Source of the DNA: Flavobacteriia bacterium
GTDB taxonomy: Bacteria > Bacteroidota > Bacteroidia > Flavobacteriales > Flavobacteriaceae
DNA: 40,270 bases
Direction: 5' to 3'
Assembly: GCA_004293045.1 (NCBI GenBank)
Contig: RDXY01000017.1
Coordinates: forward strand, 1 to 40,270
In this document: positions 24,590 to 34,077 of the stretch, in pieces
Layout: every line of letters starts with the position of its first letter
How positions within the stretch are numbered: position 1 is the stretch's first letter
Made by a program: the position numbers and the translations under genes
Notes under the pieces: generated by a model
What the model was told of the DNA's origin: nothing
Databases searched by the model: none
What the model saw: only the letters and a program-made list of their open reading frames with translations

Positions 24590-26188
24590 ATGAAAAATTT
24601 ATTTAACCCTTTATATCTATCATTGGCATTAGCAATAGTATTATCTGGATGTGGTTCAGCTAAAATGGTTTCAACTCCAGTTGAGAATATTGATAAAATG
24701 CCATTAAAAACAACTCCTTTAAAAGAAAAAGATTTGCAACGTTGGAGTCATTTAGATTTAGTGAAAGATACGGTGCCAGGTATGAGTGTAGATAAAGCTT
24801 ATGCTGAGGTATTAAAAGGTAAAAAAGGGACAAAAGTTATCGTTGGAATTGTAGATTCTGGTGTAGATATTAATCACGAAGATTTAAAATCAGTTATTTG
24901 GACCAATCCAAAAGAAATTCCTGCAAATAATATTGATGATGATAAAAATGGATATGTTGATGATGTACATGGTTGGAATTTTTTAGGAGATGCTATTCAT
25001 GAGCAATTAGAAATGACTCGTATTGTAAAAAGAGGCTCCAATACTCCAGAATATGCTAAAGCGAAAGCTAGATTAGACGAAGAGCTTAAAGGTTTACAAC
25101 AAGATAAGCAACAATTAGATATGATTTTAAACGCTGAAAAGGCTATTAAATCATATCTAAAAAAAGATGATTTTACTTTAGAAGAAGTTAAAAAAATTGA
25201 AACTAAAGATCAAAGTTTATTACAAGCTAAAGCGATGTTTTCTCAGTTTTTAACTGGTATGACTAAATCGGAATTTGATAAAGAAATTATTGATTATAAA
25301 GACCATGTTTATGGGCAATTAAATTATAATTTGAATGTAGAATATGATGGTAGAAAAATAGTTGGTGACAATCCAGATGATATTAATGACAGAAAATACG
25401 GTAATAATAATGTGGTAGGCCCAGAGCCAAAAGAAGCAAAACATGGTACGCACGTAGCAGGTATTGTGGCTCAGGTAAGAGGGAATAAAAAAGGTGGCGA
25501 TGGTGTAGCCGCTTCAGTGGTAGAAATTATGGCCGTTAGAGCAGTACCAGATGGTGATGAGTACGATAAGGATATTGCTTTAGGTATCCGATATGCCGTT
25601 GACAATGGTGCTAAAGTTATCAATGGTTCTTTTGGAAAATATTTCTCTCAAAATAAAGAATTAGTGATAGAAGCTATAAAATATGCAGAATCTAAAGATG
25701 TACTTCTAGTAATTGCGGCAGGAAATGAATCGTACGATTTAGATGTGACTAATAAATATCCAAATGATACGTATGACGGTTCTCCTGAATTTGCTAAAAA
25801 CGTTTTAATTATTGGTGCACTTACTCCAGATTATGGGTCTAAAATGGTAGCTTCTTTTTCAAATTACGGAAAAAATAATGTAGATATTTTTGCACCAGGT
25901 GAAAAAATATACGCCACTACTCCTTTAAATACCTACGAATATTTACAAGGTACATCAATGGCTTCTCCAAATGTGGCGGGTGTAGCAGCATTAATTCGAT
26001 CTTACTACCCAAGTTTAACCGCTATTGAGGTGAAACAAATAATTATGGAAAGTGGTACATCGTTAAAAAATATGATTTCTGTTGGTGAAGATAATAATAA
26101 AGCCATTTTTTCTGAAATTTCTAAATCCGGAAAAATAGTAAACGCCTATAACGCCTTACTTTTAGCTGAAAAAATGACAAAAAAATAA
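24590..26188 (+). CDS. S8-family (subtilisin-like) serine peptidase, lipoprotein
   Basis: A 532-residue subtilase with a lipoprotein signal (MKNLFNPLYLSLALAIVLSGC, lipobox LSGC). The catalytic triad is visible: Asp89 in VGIVDSGVDINHED, His285 in KHGTHVAGIVA and Ser456 in GTSMASPNVAG; Asn379 in AAGNE forms the oxyanion hole. Between Asp and His there is an insertion of roughly 140 residues, mostly helical and charged (about 135-275, KARLDEELKGLQQDKQQLDM), where subtilisin has a few tens. Such insertions are common in this Bacteroidota group. There is no type IX secretion C-terminal domain. It is probably a periplasmic or surface-anchored protease. Confidence 0.92.
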   Translation: MKNLFNPLYLSLALAIVLSGCGSAKMVSTPVENIDKMPLKTTPLKEKDLQRWSHLDLVKDTVPGMSVDKAYAEVLKGKKGTKVIVGIVDSGVDINHEDLKSVIWTNPKEIPANNIDDDKNGYVDDVHGWNFLGDAIHEQLEMTRIVKRGSNTPEYAKAKARLDEELKGLQQDKQQLDMILNAEKAIKSYLKKDDFTLEEVKKIETKDQSLLQAKAMFSQFLTGMTKSEFDKEIIDYKDHVYGQLNYNLNVEYDGRKIVGDNPDDINDRKYGNNNVVGPEPKEAKHGTHVAGIVAQVRGNKKGGDGVAASVVEIMAVRAVPDGDEYDKDIALGIRYAVDNGAKVINGSFGKYFSQNKELVIEAIKYAESKDVLLVIAAGNESYDLDVTNKYPNDTYDGSPEFAKNVLIIGALTPDYGSKMVASFSNYGKNNVDIFAPGEKIYATTPLNTYEYLQGTSMASPNVAGVAALIRSYYPSLTAIEVKQIIMESGTSLKNMISVGEDNNKAIFSEISKSGKIVNAYNALLLAEKMTKK

Positions 26189-26205
26189 TTAATTTATAAC
26201 ATATA

Positions 26206-26252
26206 GTAACCACAAAGAGATACGAACTCGTTTTATCTTTGTGGTTTTCTTA
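26206..26252 (+). terminator. Hairpin between the S8 and M1 peptidase genes
   Basis: AACCACAAAGA (26208-26218) pairs perfectly with TCTTTGTGGTT (26236-26246) and is followed by a T-rich tract. The right arm also contains TATCTTTG (26234-26241), a -7 box 30 bases before the next ATG, so the site may be both terminator and promoter. Confidence 0.65.
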
Positions 26253-26271
26253 TTTAAGTCAATAATTACAA

Positions 26272-28146
26272 ATGAAAAATACAATAAATCACTTTTTACT
26301 TCTTTTAACAGGAATTTCTTTGGCACAAAACCATCCAAACTCAGGATATTGGCAACAACATGTTGATTATAAAATGAATGTGAATATGGATGTGAAAAAA
26401 TATCAATATAAAGGAACACAAGAATTAGTATACACAAATAATTCACCAGATACATTAAAAAAGGTTTTCTTTCATTTGTATCCAAATGCGTTTCAGCCAG
26501 GAAGTGCTATGGATATGCGTTTACAAACTATTTCAGATCCAGACAAACGTATGGTTCGTAAATTTACAAAAGATAAAAAGGAAATAAAAGAAAGTAGAAT
26601 TAGTACTTTGAAGCCTAACGAAATTGGGTATTTGTTGGTTTCAAATTGCCAACAAAATGGTGTGGTAGCACAAACTAGAGTAGTAGGGACTATTTTAGAA
26701 GTCACTTTACCCCAAGCAATTTTACCTAAATCAAATTCAACTTTTACTTTAGATTTTGATGGGCAAGTACCGCTTCAAATTCGTCGTTCTGGTAGAAATT
26801 CAGAAGAAAATGTAGCGCTATCAATGACGCAATGGTATCCTAAAATGGCGGAATATGATTTTGAAGGTTGGCATGCAGATACCTATATAGCAAGAGAATT
26901 TCATGGTGTTTGGGGAAATTTTGATGTAAAAATCACTATTGACAAAGATTATACAATAGGAAGTACAGGTTATCTTCAAAATAAAAATGAAATTGGAAAA
27001 GGGTATGAAGACCCAGGTATTGTGGTTACTTATCCGAAAAAAGCATCATTATTAACTTGGCACTTTATAGCGCCAAATGTACATGATTTTGCTTGGGGAG
27101 CCGATCCAGAATACATTCACGATAAAATCATGGGTGAAAATGAAACCGAATTGCACTTCTTTTATAAGAATAAGAAAGAAAATCTTGAAAATTGGAAAAA
27201 AATGCAGCCTAAAACGGCTGAATTATTAGCCTATTTCAATAAAAATGTGGGACAATATCCATACAAACAATATTCTGTTATTCAAGGTGGCGATGGAGGT
27301 ATGGAATATGCTATGTGTACTTTGATTACAGGAAATAGAAGTTATGGTAGTTTGGTTGGTGTAACTGCTCATGAATTTGCTCATAGTTGGTTTCAACATA
27401 TTTTAGCTACTAATGAATCAAAACATTGTTGGATGGATGAAGGGTTTACTTCGTATATTTCTAATTTAGCAATGAATGAAATTTTACCTCCAAAAGAACC
27501 AGAAAGTCCGTTTGCAGATTCCTACAATAACTATGTTTTTTTAGCCAATTCAGGAAAAGAACAACCTTTAACGACGCATGCAGATAGATACGATTTTAAC
27601 CAATCCTATGGTATTGGTGCCTATAGTAAAGGTGAAATATTTTTAGCACAATTGGGATATATTATTGGACAAGAAAATTTAGATAAGACCATAAAAAAAT
27701 ATTTTTCGGATTTTAAATTTACACATCCAACGCCTAATGATATTAAGCGAACCGCCGAAAAAGTTTCAGGTGCTAACTTAGATTGGTATCTAAATGAATG
27801 GACACAAACCATAAATACAATTGATTACGCCATCAAATCGGTAGAAAACAATAAAATTACCTTAGAAAGAAAAGGTAGAATGCCAATGCCTTTAGATGTA
27901 ATTGTAGAATTTGAAAACGGAACTAAAGAATATTATTATATTCCAAATACGCTAATGCGTTGGGAAAAACCAAATCCGTTTCCTTTAAACAGAAACGTTT
28001 TGTTAGGATGGGATTGGGCTATACCAACGTATACAATAGAAATTGACTTACAAAAAGGGAATATAAAATCTGTTGTTATTGATCCAAGTGATTTAATGGC
28101 AGATGTTAAAAAGGAGGACAATATATTTCCAAAAAAACAACAATAA
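26272..28146 (+). CDS. M1-family metallopeptidase, secreted
   Basis: A 624-residue zinc aminopeptidase-like protein with a Sec signal peptide (about 1-18, ISLAQ). The zinc site is His367-Glu368 and His371 in AHEFAHSWFQH, with the third ligand Glu390 in WMDEGFTSYIS 19 residues after the last His, as in gluzincins. The exopeptidase motif GxMEN is present in altered form as GGMEYA (342-347). A beta-sandwich N-terminal domain (30-230) and a helical C-terminal part complete it. M1 enzymes remove N-terminal residues from peptides; with the S8 peptidase upstream, this suggests periplasmic peptide breakdown, which is inference from context. Confidence 0.9.
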   Translation: MKNTINHFLLLLTGISLAQNHPNSGYWQQHVDYKMNVNMDVKKYQYKGTQELVYTNNSPDTLKKVFFHLYPNAFQPGSAMDMRLQTISDPDKRMVRKFTKDKKEIKESRISTLKPNEIGYLLVSNCQQNGVVAQTRVVGTILEVTLPQAILPKSNSTFTLDFDGQVPLQIRRSGRNSEENVALSMTQWYPKMAEYDFEGWHADTYIAREFHGVWGNFDVKITIDKDYTIGSTGYLQNKNEIGKGYEDPGIVVTYPKKASLLTWHFIAPNVHDFAWGADPEYIHDKIMGENETELHFFYKNKKENLENWKKMQPKTAELLAYFNKNVGQYPYKQYSVIQGGDGGMEYAMCTLITGNRSYGSLVGVTAHEFAHSWFQHILATNESKHCWMDEGFTSYISNLAMNEILPPKEPESPFADSYNNYVFLANSGKEQPLTTHADRYDFNQSYGIGAYSKGEIFLAQLGYIIGQENLDKTIKKYFSDFKFTHPTPNDIKRTAEKVSGANLDWYLNEWTQTINTIDYAIKSVENNKITLERKGRMPMPLDVIVEFENGTKEYYYIPNTLMRWEKPNPFPLNRNVLLGWDWAIPTYTIEIDLQKGNIKSVVIDPSDLMADVKKEDNIFPKKQQ

Positions 28147-28199
28147 TATATCGTATTCAAATAAAAATAATAGTACATTAGATTTTAAATTATTTTCAA

Positions 28200-29558
28200 A
28201 TGCAAGATAAAACATTAATTGGAAGTGAAGAATGGTGTTCGTTCCCACAATTGGGAATTCCCGCAATAAAAGCACGAGTAGATTCCGGAGCTAAAACCTC
28301 TGCGTTACATGCTTTAGATATTAAAGTATTTGATAAAAATGGAGAAGAATGGCTGAAATTTGATATTAATCCAATCCAAAATAATTCAAAATCTATCATT
28401 CATTGTGAAGCACAATTAGTAGATCAGCGAATCATAAAAAGCTCTAATGGAACCAGAGAAAAACGATATGTAATTCGAACAGAAGTAGGTTTGGGAAATC
28501 ATAATTGGCAAGTTGAGGTTACACTTACCAATAGAGATTCAATGGGTTTCAGAATGTTGCTAGGAAGAGAAGCCATGGTGGGAAGACTAATTGTTGACCC
28601 TGAAAAAAAGTTTGAATTAGGCCAACCCACAACAGAAAGCTTAAAAGAATATTACTATAATGAACCTGAGAAAAAAGGGTTAAAAATAGGGCTATTAGCG
28701 AGTAATCCAGAGTTGTATAGTAATAGAAGAATTATTGAAGCCGGAGAAATGCGTGGACATGAAATGCATTTTTTAAACATCAAATATTGTTATATGAAGT
28801 TAAGTGCTTCTAATCCTGAAATTCACTATCGTGGCGGTTTGGTTTTAAAAGATTTTGATGCCATAATTCCTCGTATTCGTCCAAGCATGACCTATTACGG
28901 TTGTGCACTTACCAGACAATTTGAAGCGCTAAAAGTGTATGTTTTAAACAATGCTGCAGCCATAACACAATCTAGAGATAAGTTATTTTCATTACAATTA
29001 TTATTAAACAATGGCGTAGATATTCCAACTACAGGTTTCGCTAATTCACCATTAGATACGGACGATTTAATAAAAATGGTTGGAGGTTCACCATTAATTG
29101 TGAAATTATTAGAAGGAACACAAGGAAAAGGTGTCGTTTTGGCAGAAACTAAAAAAGCAGCCGAATCCGTTATTAATGCGTTTAAAAGTCTGAATGCTAA
29201 TATTTTAGTACAAGAATTTATTAAAGAAGCCAATGGAAAAGATTTACGTTTGTTTGTAGTAGACGGAAAAGTGGTAGCTGCCATGCAAAGAGAGGCAGCT
29301 CCAGGAGAATTTCGTGCAAATATTCATTTGGGCGGATCGGCCTCAATTGTAAAAGTTACTCCTGATGAAAAAAGAATTGCAATCAAAGCAGCTAAAGCAA
29401 TGAATTTAAAAGTGGCTGGAGTAGATATTATTCGTTCATCAAAAGGGCCTCTATTATTGGAAGTGAATTCTTCTCCAGGACTTGAAGGAATTGAAGGTGC
29501 CACTCAAAAAGATATTGCAGGAGAAATGATTAAAGCTATAGAAAAAAACTTTAAGTAA
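28200..29558 (+). CDS. rimK: RimB-like retropepsin domain fused to RimK-type ATP-grasp ligase
   Basis: A 452-residue two-domain protein. Residues 1-140 match the RimB-type ATP-dependent zinc protease/retropepsin-like family, with active-site-like [12 protein letters not shown] (Asp28) and the second flap motif MLLGREAM (119-126). Residues about 160-452 are a RimK-type ATP-grasp ligase. It has [24 protein letters not shown], an [15 protein letters not shown] segment, [16 protein letters not shown] (ATP lid), [21 protein letters not shown] and the Mg-binding [14 protein letters not shown]. RimK adds glutamate to the C-terminus of ribosomal protein S6, and RimB acts with it in Pseudomonas; here both are one chain. 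The real target is unproven. It overlaps the next gene by one base. Confidence 0.88.
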   Translation: MQDKTLIGSEEWCSFPQLGIPAIKARVDSGAKTSALHALDIKVFDKNGEEWLKFDINPIQNNSKSIIHCEAQLVDQRIIKSSNGTREKRYVIRTEVGLGNHNWQVEVTLTNRDSMGFRMLLGREAMVGRLIVDPEKKFELGQPTTESLKEYYYNEPEKKGLKIGLLASNPELYSNRRIIEAGEMRGHEMHFLNIKYCYMKLSASNPEIHYRGGLVLKDFDAIIPRIRPSMTYYGCALTRQFEALKVYVLNNAAAITQSRDKLFSLQLLLNNGVDIPTTGFANSPLDTDDLIKMVGGSPLIVKLLEGTQGKGVVLAETKKAAESVINAFKSLNANILVQEFIKEANGKDLRLFVVDGKVVAAMQREAAPGEFRANIHLGGSASIVKVTPDEKRIAIKAAKAMNLKVAGVDIIRSSKGPLLLEVNSSPGLEGIEGATQKDIAGEMIKAIEKNFK

Positions 29559-30058
29559 TGTTCGCATATTTAGATATAGTATTTCGAAGTGTAGCGGTAT
29601 ATTTTTTTATGGTAGTTGCTTTGCGCATTTTTGGCAAAAAAGAACTATCCCAATTAAATCCTGCAGATATTGTACTAATTTTATTAATTAGTAACGCCGT
29701 TCAAAATGCCATGGTGGGGAGTGATATTACCTTAGAAGGAGGAATAATTGCTGCATTTTCTTTGTTTTCAATAAATTATATTTTCAAAAAAGTTTTGAAT
29801 AAGTCAGGCTTTTTGAGCCAATTAGTCCAAGACAAACCGGTAATATTAATTCATGACGGTAAAATTGACTTTAAAACTCTGGCAAAATTAGATATTACAT
29901 CTGAAGAGCTTGACGAGGTGATACGAGAACATGGTGTCGAAAGTTATAAATTTGTGAAACTAGCTATGTTGGAATTAAACGGAAATATTAGTGTGATTTC
30001 GGGTTCCAATAATTTAATGCAAACCAAACATAAACGAGTGCATAAATCACGATTATAA
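29558..30058 (+). CDS. DUF421 / YetF-like membrane protein
   Basis: A 166-residue membrane protein of the YetF (DUF421) family. Three membrane segments lie in the first 80 residues (SVAVYFFMVVALRIF, IVLILLISNAVQNAM and GGIIAAFSLFSINYIF). A cytoplasmic domain follows (about 85-166) with the family sequence PVILIHDGKIDFKTLAKLDI and DEVIREHGVESYKFVKLAMLE. FGKKELSQLNPADIV is the family signature after the first membrane span. Its function is unknown. The ATG shares a base with the RimBK stop (TAATG), and a 61-residue gene follows after one base. Confidence 0.85.
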   Translation: MFAYLDIVFRSVAVYFFMVVALRIFGKKELSQLNPADIVLILLISNAVQNAMVGSDITLEGGIIAAFSLFSINYIFKKVLNKSGFLSQLVQDKPVILIHDGKIDFKTLAKLDITSEELDEVIREHGVESYKFVKLAMLELNGNISVISGSNNLMQTKHKRVHKSRL

Positions 30059-30059
30059 T

Positions 30060-30245
30060 ATGGATACCAAGTTTAGAAAGTTATTACTAATTATTATAGC
30101 TTGTAGTTTTGTTGTTGCCTTTGGTGCTTTGTTTAAAATACTGGAATGGCCAGGCGCCACATTAATTTTTAATATTGGCGTAATGTTAGAAGTTATTTTT
30201 GGAGCTTCAATACTAATTTATCTTTTAAAAAATAAAAATAAATAA
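30060..30245 (+). CDS. GldL-like two-helix membrane miniprotein
   Basis: A 61-residue protein with two membrane segments (about 8-25 and 32-54). The segment AFGALFKILEWPGATLIFNIGVMLE resembles the N-terminal membrane hairpin of GldL, the gliding-motility and type IX secretion motor protein, where ALFKI-HWPGA is typical. It has no cytoplasmic or periplasmic domain of its own. The function is unknown. It is the third gene of the tight cluster that starts with the RimB-RimK fusion, and its stop overlaps the next start (TAATG). Confidence 0.7.
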   Translation: MDTKFRKLLLIIIACSFVVAFGALFKILEWPGATLIFNIGVMLEVIFGASILIYLLKNKNK

Positions 30246-30424
30246 TGGCGTTGGAATATAAATCCTCTTGCGAGAAATGTAATATTTCATTGCATATGCA
30301 ATCCGAAGCTTGCATATGCAGTTATGAATGTACCTTTTGTGAATCCTGCGCAAAAGAAATGGCTGGTATCTGTCCAAATTGCCAAGGAGAATTAGTCAAA
30401 AGGCCGAAACGAAATATAGATTAA
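30245..30424 (+). CDS. DUF1272 cysteine-rich zinc-ribbon-like protein
   Basis: A 59-residue protein with nine cysteines (residues 9, 12, 23, 25, 29, 32, 35, 43 and 46). It matches the DUF1272 pattern: MALEYKSSCEKC, then CSYECTFCESCA and a CPNCQGELVKRP ending. The spacing suggests two zinc sites like a small RING or zinc ribbon. The function is unknown. It starts within the stop of the upstream gene (TAATG). Its own stop overlaps the hutH stop from the other strand by four bases, so there is no terminator between the two convergent genes. Confidence 0.85.
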   Translation: MALEYKSSCEKCNISLHMQSEACICSYECTFCESCAKEMAGICPNCQGELVKRPKRNID

Positions 30425-31911
30425 TTTATTTCCACTTGAAAACTCTTCAAGAAATGAATAGATTTTTCAATGTCATAATGTAAAATTCTATCTTCTATAA
30501 CTAAAGGTACTTCTTCACGATAGGTTTTTACAAACATTTCAATAAAATCACTTGATTTTAAAGGTCTTCTAAATTCGATAGCTTGTGAAGCGTTAAATAA
30601 TTCAATGGCTAAAATGCGTTCTAAATTTTCAACAATTTTCAGCGTTTTTGTAGCCGCATTTGCCCCCATACTTACATGATCTTCTTGTCCATTGCTGGAT
30701 ACAATGCTGTCGATGCTTGCGGGCGTTGCTAATTGTTTGTTCTGACTAACAATACTAGCCGCGGTATATTGCGGAATCATAAATCCAGAATTTAATCCTG
30801 GATTACTTACTAAAAATGCAGGTAATTCTCTTAAACCAGAAATTAATTGATAAGTTCTTCTTTCCGAAATGCTTCCTAATTCTGCCAAAGCAATTCCTAA
30901 ATAATCTAAAGCCATGGCTAAAGGTTGTCCATGAAAATTTCCTCCGGAAATGATTTCATCTTCACTTACAAAAATATTTGGATTGTCTGTTACCGAATTA
31001 ATTTCAGTAGTAAATACTTTTTTTACATGGTCAATTACATCTTTAGACGCACCATGAACTTGCGGAATACATCTAAAAGAATACGGATCTTGCACATGTT
31101 TTTTTGGTTGTGCAATAATTTCACTATCTTCTAATAATTCTAACATATGCGCTGCGGTTGCAATTTGCCCATTATGTGGTCGTACTAAATGTATTAATTC
31201 GTTAAAAGGCTCTTTTCTTCCATCAAATCCTTCTAAAGAAACTGCGGATACAATATTTGCTAAATGCGCTAATTTATCGGCTTGAATTAAATTATACACG
31301 CCATAAGCGCTCATAAATTGTGTTCCATTTAATAATGCCAAGCCTTCTTTTGATTTTAATGTAATAGGAGATAAGTTCAATTTTTCTAAAACTTTATGTG
31401 CGGGTTGACGGAATCCATCATAATATACCTCTCCTTCGTTAATTAAGGGTAAACATAAATGAGCTAAAGGTGATAAATCGCCACTTGCTCCTAATGAGCC
31501 TTGTGTAAAAACAATAGGTAAAATATCATGATTATAAAAATCAATTAATCTATTAACGGTTTCTAATTGCACACCGGAATGTCCGTAACTTAAAGATTGA
31601 ATTTTTAACAACAACATGATCTTTACAATCTCGTGCGGTACTTCTTCACCGGTACCACAAGCGTGAGATTTCATTAAATTTTCTTGAAGTTTGGTTAGAT
31701 TTTCTGTCGAAATTTTTATATTGTATAACGAACCAAAACCTGTATTAATTCCATAAATAGCTTGATCATTAGAAACCATTTTTTCATCTAAATACGCTCT
31801 GCATCGTTGTATTTTTGAGGTAGCTTCTTCTGAAAGGGCTATTTTTTTTCCTTCAAAAATAATTTCTCTAACTTTTTCTATAGTAAGTACGGATGAATCT
31901 ATGTAATGCAT
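30421..31911 (-). CDS. hutH: Histidine ammonia-lyase
   Basis: HutH deaminates histidine to urocanate, the first step of histidine use as nitrogen and carbon source. The 496-residue length is typical. The MIO prosthetic group forms from Ala142-Ser143-Gly144 in GSLGASGDLSPLAH. Tyr53 in AIYGINTGFGSL and the block SVTDNPNIF (NSVTDNP) with the GGNFHGQP motif are also active-site parts. The related aminomutases share this fold, but the sequence looks like HutH. No hutU, hutI or hutG is in the window, so the gene is separate here. The divergent gap of 166 bases to gcvT has no strong promoter match. Confidence 0.94.
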   Translation of the reverse strand: MHYIDSSVLTIEKVREIIFEGKKIALSEEATSKIQRCRAYLDEKMVSNDQAIYGINTGFGSLYNIKISTENLTKLQENLMKSHACGTGEEVPHEIVKIMLLLKIQSLSYGHSGVQLETVNRLIDFYNHDILPIVFTQGSLGASGDLSPLAHLCLPLINEGEVYYDGFRQPAHKVLEKLNLSPITLKSKEGLALLNGTQFMSAYGVYNLIQADKLAHLANIVSAVSLEGFDGRKEPFNELIHLVRPHNGQIATAAHMLELLEDSEIIAQPKKHVQDPYSFRCIPQVHGASKDVIDHVKKVFTTEINSVTDNPNIFVSEDEIISGGNFHGQPLAMALDYLGIALAELGSISERRTYQLISGLRELPAFLVSNPGLNSGFMIPQYTAASIVSQNKQLATPASIDSIVSSNGQEDHVSMGANAATKTLKIVENLERILAIELFNASQAIEFRRPLKSSDFIEMFVKTYREEVPLVIEDRILHYDIEKSIHFLKSFQVEIN

Positions 31912-32077
31912 TTTATTTTGTTTTAGTTGTCAAAATTCCATAAACAAATTCTAAAATGCAACTATTTTAAGTATTAAAACAATATTTTGTGAATTTCTTA
32001 CTATTTAAGGGTTTTTGGCTTTATTTTTTTAAGAATTTTCAATACATTAGCAACTTTAAATTTTATAAAATCAGATA

Positions 32078-33160
32078 ATGAAAAATACAGCATTAACAGC
32101 TATTCACGAAAGTTTAGGAGCAAAAATGGTTCCGTTTGCAGGTTTCAATATGCCTGTTCAATATGAAGGAGTAAACGCTGAACACGAAACAGTAAGAACT
32201 GGAGTTGGGGTTTTTGATGTTTCGCACATGGGAGAATTTTTCTTAAAAGGTGAACATGCGTTGGCTTTAATTCAGAAAGTAACCTCTAATGATGCCTCTA
32301 AATTAGTCGATGGAAAAGCACAATATTCTTGTTTGCCAAATAATGAAGGCGGAATTGTAGATGATTTAATTGTTTACAAAATTGCTGATGCACACTATAT
32401 GTTAGTCGTAAATGCGTCTAATATTGAAAAAGATTGGAATTGGATTTCTAAACACAATGATTTAGGTGTGGAGATGCAAAATCTTTCAGATGACTACTCG
32501 TTATTAGCCATTCAAGGTCCGAAAGCTGCTGAAGCGATGCAAAGTTTAACTTCGATTGATTTAGTAAATATGGGATATTATACGTTCCAAATTGGTGAAT
32601 TTGCTGGAAAACAAAATGTTATTGTTTCTGCTACAGGTTATACGGGTTCAGGAGGATTTGAAATTTATTTTAAAAATGAAGATGCCACTACTATTTGGGC
32701 AAAAGTTTTTGAGGCAGGAGCGGCATTCGGAATTAAACCAATTGGTTTAGCCGCTCGCGATACCTTACGCTTGGAAATGGGATTCTGTTTGTACGGAAAC
32801 GATATTAATGACACGACTTCTCCTTTAGAAGCTGGGTTGGGTTGGATTACTAAATTTGAAAAAGAATTTACGAATTCAGAAAACTTAAAAAAACAAAAAG
32901 AAGCGGGTGTTTCTAAAAAATTAGTTGGTTTTGAAATGATAGACAGAGGCATTCCACGTCATGATTATGAAATTGCAGATGCTCATGGAAATGTAGTAGG
33001 AATTGTAACTTCAGGAACGCAATCGCCATCATTAGGAATTGCTATCGGCATGGGTTATGTTCCAACAGCTTTAGCCACACCAGATTCTGAAATTTATGTT
33101 AGAATTAGGAATAAAGATATCAAAGCAAAAGTGGTTAAAATGCCATTTTTGAAGAAATAG
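32078..33160 (+). CDS. gcvT: Aminomethyltransferase (glycine cleavage T protein)
   Basis: GcvT takes the methylene group from the H-protein aminomethyl-lipoyl arm to tetrahydrofolate, releasing ammonia. The 360-residue length is usual. The N-terminal [28 protein letters not shown] and the catalytic-Asp region [12 protein letters not shown] (Asp95/Asp96) are visible. [12 protein letters not shown], the signature [17 protein letters not shown] and the C-terminal [20 protein letters not shown] are also present. The other glycine cleavage genes (gcvP, gcvH) are not in the window. It ends at a strong terminator shared with the convergent secreted-protein gene. Confidence 0.96.
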   Translation: MKNTALTAIHESLGAKMVPFAGFNMPVQYEGVNAEHETVRTGVGVFDVSHMGEFFLKGEHALALIQKVTSNDASKLVDGKAQYSCLPNNEGGIVDDLIVYKIADAHYMLVVNASNIEKDWNWISKHNDLGVEMQNLSDDYSLLAIQGPKAAEAMQSLTSIDLVNMGYYTFQIGEFAGKQNVIVSATGYTGSGGFEIYFKNEDATTIWAKVFEAGAAFGIKPIGLAARDTLRLEMGFCLYGNDINDTTSPLEAGLGWITKFEKEFTNSENLKKQKEAGVSKKLVGFEMIDRGIPRHDYEIADAHGNVVGIVTSGTQSPSLGIAIGMGYVPTALATPDSEIYVRIRNKDIKAKVVKMPFLKK

Positions 33161-33172
33161 ACGAATTAATGA

Positions 33173-33208
33173 TTAAAAAAAACCTGCTAATTAGCAGGTT
33201 TTTTTACG
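33173..33208. terminator. Bidirectional terminator palindrome (copy 1)
   Basis: AAACCTGCTAATTAGCAGGTTT with A and T runs (33175-33205), a perfect palindrome. The same core recurs at 34929-34954. The stop codon and last four codons of the minus-strand gene lie in it. Confidence 0.9.
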
Positions 33209-34077
33209 ATTGTTATGGATGCTTCTTCCTCTTTATTCAAAGTAGCTAGTAATTCAAAACTTCTATTTTTGTCGTGAAGTTCTAATTTTGCTGTATTGGG
33301 TTTTATTTTTCCTTCATTTACCGCTACAATTTTGAAAATATCGTTTTTACCAATTAAAGTGATGTTAATTGTTTTCTTTTTATTGGTAACCGAGTATTCG
33401 GATAAAATTAATTTGTTGTTGTGATACACGTTTATGATATCGCCATCTTCTTGTCCGTTATCCCAAATATCTAATTTTAAAACGTTAGATTCCCAGAATA
33501 CATTTAAGTTTTGATCTTTGCTTAATTTGTTAATTTTTAAGCTGTCTATAAGTTTTATTGGATTGGATTCGCTTTTGGTTTTAGCATCTATTTTTTTAGA
33601 ACCTTGTAATTTCTTATTTACTTTATTTACTAAGTTATAAATTTTATTGCTACCAATTAAAGTCATTGTGCCATCAATACATTTGGTTTTGTTATTAAAT
33701 AAACCTTTAAAAGCACCTTCTAATTTACTGGTGTTTTCCACTAATTTTACTTTGCCAGTGAAATTCACAAAACAAAATGAATTTTCATCAAATTTTGATT
33801 TTGTGTATAATATTTCCCTTTCTTGAAATGAAAATTGCTTTTTGGATTTGTCATAAGTACCACTAATTACGTTTTTAGTTTCGTGTGCTCCATCTAAGTC
33901 AGTAACCGAATAGCCACTAATTTTTCCATTTTGTTCCGTAAAAACCAATCGATATGTAATAAGTGTTTTGTCGTTTCCATTTAATTTTAAGGCACCGTAA
34001 AATTCGTAATTTACTTGAGAATAACTAGTTAGCGAAAACAGACCAAACAAGAGAAAAATTTTTATTATGTATTTCAT
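33187..34077 (-). CDS. Secreted protein of unknown function
   Basis: I do not recognise the family of this 296-residue protein. A Sec signal peptide (MKYIIKIFLLFGLFSLTSYS) is followed by a beta-rich domain (about 25-150: NYEFYGALKLNGNDKTLITYRLVF, ISGYSVTDLDGAHE, FVNFTGKVKLVE). A lysine-rich linker (150-190) leads to a second beta domain. This has LDIWDNGQEDGDIINVYHNNKLIL and resembles the immunoglobulin-like domain seen in many flavobacterial exported proteins. The C-terminus KKPAN is encoded inside the transcription terminator. Its location is probably periplasmic or outer surface. It is divergent from the TM2 gene; the promoter of that gene overlaps this gene's start. Confidence 0.75.
   Translation of the reverse strand: MKYIIKIFLLFGLFSLTSYSQVNYEFYGALKLNGNDKTLITYRLVFTEQNGKISGYSVTDLDGAHETKNVISGTYDKSKKQFSFQEREILYTKSKFDENSFCFVNFTGKVKLVENTSKLEGAFKGLFNNKTKCIDGTMTLIGSNKIYNLVNKVNKKLQGSKKIDAKTKSESNPIKLIDSLKINKLSKDQNLNVFWESNVLKLDIWDNGQEDGDIINVYHNNKLILSEYSVTNKKKTINITLIGKNDIFKIVAVNEGKIKPNTAKLELHDKNRSFELLATLNKEEEASITIVKKPAN

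Noticed and set aside
28895..29284. Open frame of 129 codons antisense to the RimK domain
   Set aside because: It mirrors the codon pattern of the strongly conserved sense gene and has no recognisable domain.
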